A stretch of 7,565 nucleotides of DNA from a bacterium (GTDB lineage: Bacteria; Verrucomicrobiota; Verrucomicrobiia; Methylacidiphilales; Verrucolacustridaceae), in assembly GCA_009921985.1 (NCBI GenBank), contig RFWS01000051.1, forward strand, positions 1 to 7,565. The letters run 5' to 3'. The translations under genes and the position numbers were made by a program. Each line of letters begins with the position of its first letter. The first letter of the stretch is position 1. This document shows, piece after piece, positions 1 through 5,675 of this stretch. The notes under the pieces are model-generated. The model was not told the origin of the DNA. It did no database searches and was given only the letters and a program-made list of their open reading frames with translations.

Positions 1-7
1 CCTCGGA

Positions 8-652
8 ATGAAGACAAGGCTGCACACCAAGACCAACCACAACCCGAAGATGGCTATTCTTCGGGAAATCAAGCGCAGCCAGGGCCTCTCCGTGAGCGAA
101 CTTTGCCAGCGCGTCGGCCTCTCCTACATGGGAATCAAACAGCACTGCATCGGCCTGGAGAGGGAAGGTTATTTAGATACTTGGCGTCGCCCGAAAGGCA
201 TGGGCCGTCCGGAAAAGGCCTACCGCCTGACCGACGGGGCCCGGGAGTTCTTCCCTAGCCGTTATCCCCAGTTCAGCCTGCAGATTTTGGAGGCTGTCAA
301 AGAGAGCTTTGGCTCCTTGGCCCCGGAAAAGATCCTTCTCAACATCTACAAGGCGGAGACGGCACGCTATGACCACAAGCTGGAAAAGCTGGAGGGCGAG
401 GCCCGCTTCCGCGGCTTGGCTCAGCTCCGCGATGAGGACGGCTACATGTCGGAATATAGCTTCGACAACTCCGCCAGGAATCACCGCATCACCGAATTCA
501 ATTCCGCCATCCAGGACTGTGTGGATGCTTTTCCGGTGATCAAGGACTACGAGCGCCAGATGTTTGAGAAGGTCCTTCGGACCAAGATCCGCCGTGATGA
601 GGAGCGGGTCGCCGGTCTCTTTCGCTGCACTTTCACCGCAGCCGCGTCTTAG
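8..652 (+). CDS. Winged-helix transcriptional regulator, COG2345/SufR-like
   Basis: Predicted cytoplasmic DNA-binding regulator of 214 residues. Residues about 12-76 form a winged helix-turn-helix: a helix with LSVSELCQRVGLS, a recognition helix with YMGIKQHCIGLE, and a wing with GRPEKAYRLTDGAREFFP. The G-R-P...Y-x-L-T...G...F-P pattern is typical of the COG2345 group, which includes the Fe-S regulator SufR. The C-terminal half (about 90-210) is the helical ligand/dimer part of that family. SufR-type proteins carry several cysteines there. Here only C171 and C207 remain, and the place where I expect an N-C-P-Y-like motif reads D-N-S-A-R-N (153-158), so Fe-S binding is doubtful. Only seven bases precede the ATG and the frame is open to the edge, so the true start could lie outside the window; M15 (base 50) is an alternative. 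It converges on the thioredoxin gene. Target genes are unknown. Confidence 0.85.
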   Translation: MKTRLHTKTNHNPKMAILREIKRSQGLSVSELCQRVGLSYMGIKQHCIGLEREGYLDTWRRPKGMGRPEKAYRLTDGAREFFPSRYPQFSLQILEAVKESFGSLAPEKILLNIYKAETARYDHKLEKLEGEARFRGLAQLRDEDGYMSEYSFDNSARNHRITEFNSAIQDCVDAFPVIKDYERQMFEKVLRTKIRRDEERVAGLFRCTFTAAAS

Positions 653-703
653 TTTCCCCTTAAACCCTTAGTCCGGAATTCGGCAGGGCGTTTTTGATAA
701 AGA

Positions 704-733
704 CGGCTGCACGTTAGCCGGAAGGGGCCGGCT
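704..733 (-). terminator. Two alternative small hairpins between convergent genes (weak terminator candidate)
   Basis: CGGCT (704-708) pairs with AGCCG (716-720) across a 7-base loop. AGCCGG (716-721) pairs with CCGGCT (728-733) across a 6-base loop. The two stems share one arm and so exclude each other. Read on the minus strand, downstream of thioredoxin, the first stem is followed by TCTTTAT, a poor U-tract. The stems are short, so this could be a weak intrinsic terminator or chance. I see no better terminator in the 111-base gap (653-763); the TTTTT at 691-695 has only a 3-bp stem before it on the plus strand. Confidence 0.25.
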
Positions 734-763
734 GGTTCTAGCTCAGAGGAGAGCGCGTTTGAT

Positions 764-1096
764 TTACTGGCCGACGCCGAGCTTGGACTCGATCGATTGC
801 CGGGAGTGCTGCGCCCCAACAAACTGGTCCGTCACTTGGCCGTTCTTAAAAATAAAAAAAGCAGGGATGGACTGGATGCCGTATTTCGAGGCCAAGGCCT
901 GTTCCTGATCCACATTCACTTTGCCCACCACAACTTTCCCCGCATGGTCGGTGGCAATTTGTTCCAGTAAAGGGGAAATCATCCGGCAGGGTCCGCACCA
1001 TTCCGCCCAAAAATCCACCAAGACAGGCACCTTGGACTGCAGGACCGTGCTGTCAAAGTTGGATTGATTCAGGGTGAGAGCGGCATGGCCGGCCAT
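764..1096 (-). CDS. trxA: Thioredoxin
   Basis: Thioredoxin of 110 residues, the usual length. It is a cytosolic dithiol-disulfide reductase normally recharged by thioredoxin reductase, which is not in this window. The active site WCGPC is intact (C34 and C37) and preceded by VLVDFWAE with the buried Asp at D28. The cis-proline is P78 in SIPAFFIFKNGQ, and a following glycine (FVGAQ) fits the C-terminal strand and helix. No signal peptide or membrane segment is visible, so it is not an exported TlpA-type protein. The start is well supported: AGGAG at 1108-1104 lies 7 bases before the ATG. The Shine-Dalgarno overlaps the stop codon (TAG, 1109-1107) of the upstream Pro/Ala-rich gene, so the two are very probably co-transcribed. 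The pairing does not by itself show that the neighbour is a thioredoxin substrate; that protein contains no cysteine. Confidence 0.97.
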   Translation of the reverse strand: MAGHAALTLNQSNFDSTVLQSKVPVLVDFWAEWCGPCRMISPLLEQIATDHAGKVVVGKVNVDQEQALASKYGIQSIPAFFIFKNGQVTDQFVGAQHSRQSIESKLGVGQ

Positions 1097-1103
1097 GGGA
1101 ATT

Positions 1104-1108
1104 CTCCT
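1104..1108 (-). promoter_or_regulatory. Shine-Dalgarno of the thioredoxin gene, overlapping the upstream stop codon
   Basis: AGGAG lies 7 bases before the thioredoxin ATG. It shares bases with the TAG stop (1109-1107) of the preceding gene, which suggests coupled translation of the pair. Confidence 0.75.
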
Positions 1109-1787
1109 ATTTCTGCAAAAAGCTCATCAGCACGACGCCGAATGAAATCAAGGAAGCCACGAGGGCCGCAATCGCCAGGGCCGTGCCGGCACTGTCAGTA
1201 TCCACCACGGTCCGAACCCCGACAGCAGTCGCCATGGCAGGCTTCGCACCCGCAGGAGCTGCTGCCGGTGTTTTGGCAGCACCTACAACCGCGGGAGCCG
1301 GGGCGCCGCCAGGCTTGGCCGCGGGAGAGGCTCCGGGCATCGGCGGTTTGGTGGCGGCAGGAAGTGCGACCGTGGCCGTGGGAGTACCGGCAGGTTTGGC
1401 TCCTGCGGACGCAGGTCTTGGGGGCAGGGAAATTCGCATGGTTTCCTTACGCAAATCCACCGGAGGTTTAGCCATGCCAGGAATAGCCGGTGCTGTCGCG
1501 GCGCCACCAGGCAACGGAGGAGTCGCTGGGACTGAAACCGCTGGTGCCGCTGGAATTGATGGAACCGGGGGTTTGGGTAGAGAAGGGGCTGTTGGCGCCG
1601 CGGGCTTCGGCGGCGCCAAACGCATCGTTTCTTTTTTCAGGCCCGGTGGAGGCGTGGAAATCGGCGCGCCGACTGGTTTTGGGATAGCAGCCACTGCCGG
1701 ACTAGGAGGCTTAGGGAGAGCGGGTATGGCTGGACCACCCGGAGGCTTGGGCGGGGGTGGTGGGGGTGGAATAGTTCCTTCAGCCAT
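1107..1787 (-). CDS. Pro/Ala-rich protein with KETMR repeats and C-terminal membrane anchor, function unknown
   Basis: 226 residues, no recognised enzymatic domain. Residues 1-190 are low-complexity Pro/Ala/Lys/Gly, beginning with a run of seven prolines (7-13), and probably disordered. Two short conserved islands stand out: LKKETMRLAPPKP (50-62) and LRKETMRISLPPRP (112-125). After a short non-repetitive stretch (VRTVVDTDSAG, 191-201) comes a single hydrophobic helix at about 202-222, followed by only four residues (FLQK at the end). The layout is that of a tail-anchored or single-pass protein with a long extended N-terminal arm; no N-terminal signal peptide is seen. I recall similar K-E-T-x-R islands in uncharacterised Pro-rich proteins of Verrucomicrobiota, but cannot check this here. 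The coding strand is supported by the membrane segment, the repeated islands and the coupling to thioredoxin. No Shine-Dalgarno precedes the ATG, fitting the very close promoter at 1794-1822. It could act as a spacer, scaffold or envelope-spanning linker; function is not inferable. Confidence 0.8.
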   Translation of the reverse strand: MAEGTIPPPPPPPKPPGGPAIPALPKPPSPAVAAIPKPVGAPISTPPPGLKKETMRLAPPKPAAPTAPSLPKPPVPSIPAAPAVSVPATPPLPGGAATAPAIPGMAKPPVDLRKETMRISLPPRPASAGAKPAGTPTATVALPAATKPPMPGASPAAKPGGAPAPAVVGAAKTPAAAPAGAKPAMATAVGVRTVVDTDSAGTALAIAALVASLISFGVVLMSFLQK

Positions 1788-1793
1788 CGGGGA

Positions 1794-1822
1794 ATCAAAT
1801 AAGTAAATTCTTTTTAGGTCAA
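1794..1822 (-). promoter_or_regulatory. Candidate sigma70-type promoter for the Pro/Ala-rich protein-thioredoxin pair
   Basis: On the minus strand TTGACC (1822-1817) matches five of six bases of the -35 consensus. A 17-base spacer follows, then TTTGAT (1799-1794), which matches four of six of the -10 consensus. Only six bases separate the -10 box from the ATG at 1787, so transcription would start at or next to the start codon. That agrees with the missing Shine-Dalgarno and would give a leaderless mRNA. The element lies in the 56-base gap after the PHP-glycosyltransferase stop codon, so the pair can be expressed independently of the glycan operon. Confidence 0.45.
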
Positions 1823-1843
1823 ATCATTTGCTACCAAGGTTAT

Positions 1844-4234
1844 TCACATTAGGGAGTTGTTCCAAAACCTTTGGAAGGCGTCTTTCCACTCCCTGCCCTG
1901 GATGGTTCTTCGCCTACGAAGCTCCCTTCGTTTCATATCCTCTTCGAGGTGAAGATGCCTTCGGATGGCTTTTGCCCAATCCAAAACTCCTCCGATAACC
2001 ACCGCCCCGTCATCCGGATCCCGAAGAAGTTCACTGGGTCCTCCCTGATCGGAAACCAAAACCGGCACGCCAGAGGCCAAGGACTCAATCACGACATTGC
2101 CGTAAGTGTCCGTGGTGCTTGGAAACACAAAAAGATCCGCGGAGGCATACGCACGTGAAAGATCCTGTCCGTGCAAGGCGCCGGTGAAGATCCCATGGGG
2201 AACTTTTTTTCTTAACTCAGACAGAAAAGGGCCCTCCCCCACAAAAGCAAACGTCACCCCCTCGTCCGCCTCCATCCGCTCCGCCACCTGCGCAAGAAAA
2301 TCCAGTTCCTTTTCCTTGGAGATGCGCCCGACATACAGAATCACTTTCCCCTGGGCCCCCCGCTTTTTCCAGAAGCCGGTATCCCGAAAAGCCGAATCGA
2401 ACGCCGCCGTGTCGAGCCCCCTGGGCAAGAGGCTGAGTTTTTCCGGCGACAATCCCCTCTCCGCCCATCGGTCGAAATATTTTTGGGAGTTCACATAGAC
2501 CCTGTCCATCTGACTGTAAAACCAGTGCATGTAATTCCAGGCGATCCCCTCCATCATGGGGTCGTCGTCGCTTAAGAACCTCGCGTACTGAGGAAAGTCC
2601 GTGTGGTAGATGGCGCTCACCCGCAACCCGAGTAATTTCGCCGCCAGTAGGCCGGTCAGCCCCATGGGGCCTGGTGTGCTTAGAATCAGCTCGGTATACC
2701 CGCGGCGCGCCACGTGATCGATCACTTCAAGGATCGGCGGAAAGCTGAGTTTTTGAAGTTCATACTCGGGAATGGTGAAAACCCCAACCGGGGAGAAATT
2801 CTTTACGCCCTCTTCCGGAGCTAGATCCGGTCGACTCGTTAGGATGGTCAGATCCGCCCCTTGTTTGCGGCCCGCCTCGGCCATGGTGCGAATGGTGCGG
2901 GCCACACCGTTCACATCCTCTAAGGTATCCGTCAGCCACCCCTTGCATCGATTTTTCAGCTTCTCCGGACGTTTCCCCGTCAGTCGTTGGGTCACTTCTC
3001 CCCATAAGTCCCGATTCGAGCGCAGAGAATGAAAAGAGTAGAGGTACGGTGCTGTCGCCAGCCCCAAGGGAATGACCCCAGCCAAAGGTTCCAGTCCGGC
3101 CACCACATCCCCTTTTGCGGCCCGCTCAAGAAAGCGGGTGACGATACGGAATCCGACGTCATTGACTATTTTGGAGGCCAAGCGAAAGCTCCTCCTCTCC
3201 GGTTCCTTCTCCTCAGTGAGGACGCGCTGGAGCGCTTTCCTTGTCTCCGGATTGCCGAGGTAGTGAGCCAATTCCTTGCTTAACCCCCCTTCGGGAGCCT
3301 TCCAGAACTCCAAAATCTTTCCGCTCGTCACCATTTCGACCGCATAACGCGCCTTTTCCAGAAAACTGACTTCGACCGGGTTTTCCCCGGCCAAAAAACG
3401 GTTCACAATCCGCAGAAGAAGCGCGGAACCGCGTGGCGCCTTTTGCCCGACCTTTTCTCGGACAAACTCAAAAAGAATGTGGAACAACCCATTGACGAAA
3501 CGCGCTGGATCCCCGCCCTCCCCATGCGGCACCCCCCGGCCTTCCATGATCCCCTGTAAAAAGGCCTCCAGATTCCGGGCACCAGCCACCTCAGTCCACA
3601 CCCGACCTGCGTAGAGCCCGCAATGGTCATTTGATCCGCCCACTCGCCCTTTTTTCCACGGCTCCCGTCCCACGGGCTCCAGGCGGTGCTTCTCGGCCAA
3701 GGCACGGATGGTTTCCGGAGTCAGGGCATCGAGGCAGGCCATCAAAACCTCCTGGGCCAGCGGGGACCGCAAGCCGTTGACGGTTTCAAAAACGGGAAAC
3801 AGAAGCAGGAGTTTCTCAAAATGATCCGTGGTCATCCGACCGTCGACGCTGATCAGGGGGTGGGCCACCGCATGAGCAATCTGCTCACGACGCAGAAAGT
3901 CCCCCAGTTCGACGATGTTGGCGCGGAGCTTTTCCATCTCCGCGTACTGCTTTTCGTCCGGATTCCAAACCAGCAGGTGGACCTTGCAGCGGTCTTCCGG
4001 AAAATAAGTGGTGATTTCCACGCCCGGAAAAAAACCTTCCCGACCCCTCAATTCCTGGAAGCCTCCTATGGAGTTGTGATCGGTCAGGGTGACAAAGTCG
4101 TGTCCCTTCTTCCGCAAGGTTTCGTAAAGTTCGACGGGCTTGGAAAGGCTGTCGGGAACGCCCGCCTTCCGCAGAATCCATTCCGAAGGCCTATCTGAAT
4201 GCCGGGAATGAAGATGCAGGTCACACTTGGACAT
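1844..4234 (-). CDS. PHP-domain hydrolase fused to GT4 glycosyltransferase
   Basis: Two-domain enzyme of 796 residues with the start used here. Residues 4-207 are a PHP metal-hydrolase domain with a full ligand set: H7 and H9 in DLHLHS, D14, H53 in TLTDHNS, E73 in GVEITT, H86, H125 in AHP, and D203/H204 in GGSNDHCG. Residues about 215-430 are a mostly helical connector I do not recognise, with a hydrophobic stretch at 377-400. Residues 433-796 are a GT4 (GT-B, retaining) glycosyltransferase: WLTDTLEDVNGVART at the N-lobe, LYVGRISKEKE at 634-642 in the nucleotide-sugar site, and D709-x7-E717 in TDTYGNVVIESLASGVP. That last variant, with Asp in place of the first Glu, is common in MgtA/SQD2-like transferases acting on lipid or surface glycans. 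No signal peptide is visible; action at the inner face of the membrane is likely. Last gene of the operon. MSKCDLHLH starts the PHP fold directly and overlaps the upstream stop by 14 bases; ATG at 4243 or TTG at 4309 are alternatives. Sugar donor and PHP substrate are unknown. Confidence 0.9.
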   Translation of the reverse strand: MSKCDLHLHSRHSDRPSEWILRKAGVPDSLSKPVELYETLRKKGHDFVTLTDHNSIGGFQELRGREGFFPGVEITTYFPEDRCKVHLLVWNPDEKQYAEMEKLRANIVELGDFLRREQIAHAVAHPLISVDGRMTTDHFEKLLLLFPVFETVNGLRSPLAQEVLMACLDALTPETIRALAEKHRLEPVGREPWKKGRVGGSNDHCGLYAGRVWTEVAGARNLEAFLQGIMEGRGVPHGEGGDPARFVNGLFHILFEFVREKVGQKAPRGSALLLRIVNRFLAGENPVEVSFLEKARYAVEMVTSGKILEFWKAPEGGLSKELAHYLGNPETRKALQRVLTEEKEPERRSFRLASKIVNDVGFRIVTRFLERAAKGDVVAGLEPLAGVIPLGLATAPYLYSFHSLRSNRDLWGEVTQRLTGKRPEKLKNRCKGWLTDTLEDVNGVARTIRTMAEAGRKQGADLTILTSRPDLAPEEGVKNFSPVGVFTIPEYELQKLSFPPILEVIDHVARRGYTELILSTPGPMGLTGLLAAKLLGLRVSAIYHTDFPQYARFLSDDDPMMEGIAWNYMHWFYSQMDRVYVNSQKYFDRWAERGLSPEKLSLLPRGLDTAAFDSAFRDTGFWKKRGAQGKVILYVGRISKEKELDFLAQVAERMEADEGVTFAFVGEGPFLSELRKKVPHGIFTGALHGQDLSRAYASADLFVFPSTTDTYGNVVIESLASGVPVLVSDQGGPSELLRDPDDGAVVIGGVLDWAKAIRRHLHLEEDMKRRELRRRRTIQGREWKDAFQRFWNNSLM

Positions 4235-5675
4235 GTTCAGCATATGAGACTGAACGATATCCTCGCGCCGACAACTCTTCGAGAAGTCTCCCCACCTGGT
4301 CACGGACAAAGGAAACCTCCAGATCGGAAGGGTGCAGACTCAGCCGAACCAGGGGCTGCCCCCCCCAGACCGCTTTCCAGATCGATTGCCAGCGCCGGGC
4401 CAGAGATCTGCGCCACGCGGACCGAAGACTGTAAGTTCCCGCCCAGGCCCGATCCCTGTGTCCATCCGCCAGATGGATGACTTCTGTAAGGCAACAGGTG
4501 TAGGCAAATCCCTTCCGCCGAAGAAGCAGTTCGAGTAGCGGGGAGTACAGCCAACCCGGAGCCACAAATCCGGCAGCGGCCCACCCCTGACGCCGCCAGA
4601 GCGCCAGCGCACGGTCGATCCGTGATTCCGCCTCCTCGTCGGACAAACGAAAAAACTCGGCCTCTTGGTCGGTATAGAGTCGCGTCCAAAACCAGGAGGC
4701 GGCGGGCAAACCCACACGGTCGTGGAAGTAGCCATGAATAGCCAGATCATGACCGTCTGCCTGCCATTGCTCCAAGTTCCGCAGGCTTTCCCGACACGAC
4801 TCCACGGAGGCCCCATGGTGATACTCGGGAATCACCAAAATCGAGGCATGTCCCGGGCAGCGTTTGAGACAAAATTCTAACTGCTCCTGGATCTTGCCGC
4901 GACTCCCGGGATGAAAATCATGCAGGGAAAGGAGCAGCTTTCTCTCGCCCCGTCCATGCCGTCGGCCACCGGTCCGATGAAGGTCTTTGCCATAAAGGAG
5001 CGGGGATTCCGCCAGATCTTTCACCACCGTGCAGAGATGCACTTGCTCTGGGGAGTGTTTCTCGAATTTCGTGACCCGGGACCGCCCGTTCACCCGAAAT
5101 CCGTAGCGCGCAAACATCCGCTCCCCTCTCCGGTCCCCGCGGGTAACGATCTGCCCGTAGACGCAGCGTACCCCTTTTTTCCGCATAGCTTCCAAAAAGG
5201 TGTCGATCAGACTACGCACCGCCTGGACGCTTTTCGCTTCCGGGACGAGGTTCACGTGAAAGTGGGCGGCGTTCCGCGGTGCCGCCGGAGTCTCCCTTCG
5301 CCCACGAAGCAGCAGCCACCAAAGGTATTGGCGTGTGGCCGGCTTGTATCCCCCGAAAAACCCGCGCAGAACTCTGGCCAGCCAAGAGGGCATGTTTTGT
5401 AAAAGGTAGCGGTTCCGTTTCCCCGCATCGCTCGAGGCCGTTAGGAAACCTTCCACGGCCCCGTTGGCGCCTTCCAGAACAAAACAATTCTCCGGTTCCG
5501 CATCGGTGTAAGGCGCTGTCAAAAAATCCGCGAAAAGCTCCCGGTCCTCAAAGACAGGATCGATGGGTTTACCCAAAAATCCGGTGTCCGCACAAATTCG
5601 CCGGACCGCCGGCCGGTCTTCCGGACGGTAGGGCCTGACCCGAAATTCCCCTCTCCTCTCAACCCTTCCGCTCAT
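4221..5675 (-). CDS. GNAT-like acetyltransferase domain fused to DUF2334-type polysaccharide deacetylase domain
   Basis: 484 residues, two domains. Residues 11-205 read as a GNAT fold: FRVRPYRPEDRPAVRRI at the start, then VNLVPEAKSVQAVRSLIDTFLEAMRKKGV and a closing GERMFARYGFRV. The usual Q/R-x-x-G-x-G/A acetyl-CoA loop is not evident (P-E-A-K-S-V-Q-A at 145-152), and residues about 91-123 form an aromatic, basic insertion (MPSWLARVLRGFFGGY, QYLWWLLLRG) that could touch the membrane. Residues about 246-484 resemble DUF2334/NodB-like carbohydrate deacetylases: LLLSLHDFHPG (H252, D253), HGYFHD with H314 and H318 as the H-x3-H metal pair, VAPGWLYSP (P373), and LSLHPSD with H448 near the end. The metal ligands therefore look intact. 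Middle gene of the operon. The start chosen is ATG 5675, which overlaps the preceding stop by 17 bases and has GGAGG 3 bases upstream, a tight spacing; a TTG at 5729 is less likely. Inference: it modifies amino-sugar acetylation; the exact substrate is unknown. Confidence 0.85.
   Translation of the reverse strand: MSGRVERRGEFRVRPYRPEDRPAVRRICADTGFLGKPIDPVFEDRELFADFLTAPYTDAEPENCFVLEGANGAVEGFLTASSDAGKRNRYLLQNMPSWLARVLRGFFGGYKPATRQYLWWLLLRGRRETPAAPRNAAHFHVNLVPEAKSVQAVRSLIDTFLEAMRKKGVRCVYGQIVTRGDRRGERMFARYGFRVNGRSRVTKFEKHSPEQVHLCTVVKDLAESPLLYGKDLHRTGGRRHGRGERKLLLSLHDFHPGSRGKIQEQLEFCLKRCPGHASILVIPEYHHGASVESCRESLRNLEQWQADGHDLAIHGYFHDRVGLPAASWFWTRLYTDQEAEFFRLSDEEAESRIDRALALWRRQGWAAAGFVAPGWLYSPLLELLLRRKGFAYTCCLTEVIHLADGHRDRAWAGTYSLRSAWRRSLARRWQSIWKAVWGGQPLVRLSLHPSDLEVSFVRDQVGRLLEELSARGYRSVSYAEHVQV
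4316..4320 (-). promoter_or_regulatory. GGAGG ahead of an alternative TTG start of the PHP-glycosyltransferase gene
   Basis: GGAGG lies 6 bases before a TTG at 4309-4307 in frame with the PHP-glycosyltransferase. Using it would add 25 residues before MSKCDLHLH and extend the overlap with the preceding gene to 89 bases. The same bases encode L-E-V of the deacetylase domain, so the match may be incidental. Confidence 0.25.

Noticed and set aside
738..755. Sequence TAGCTCAGAGGAGAGCG resembling a tRNA D-arm
   Set aside because: The D-stem pairs well, but no acceptor, anticodon or T-arm pairing follows; the expected region is thioredoxin coding sequence. Treated as chance.
709..1096. Thioredoxin as an exported TlpA-like protein for envelope enzymes
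   Set aside because: The N-terminus has no signal peptide or membrane helix, and length and motifs match cytosolic thioredoxin.
1183..1806. Long plus-strand open frame opposite the Pro/Ala-rich gene, giving a Gly/Ala-rich product
   Set aside because: It mirrors the proline codons of the opposite strand. The minus-strand frame has a membrane segment, repeated islands and coupling to thioredoxin; this one has no recognisable domain.
3686..4198. Plus-strand open frame of 170 codons opposite the PHP domain
   Set aside because: The opposite strand encodes the fully conserved PHP metal-ligand motifs; this frame has no recognisable motif and is a shadow of the GC-rich coding strand.
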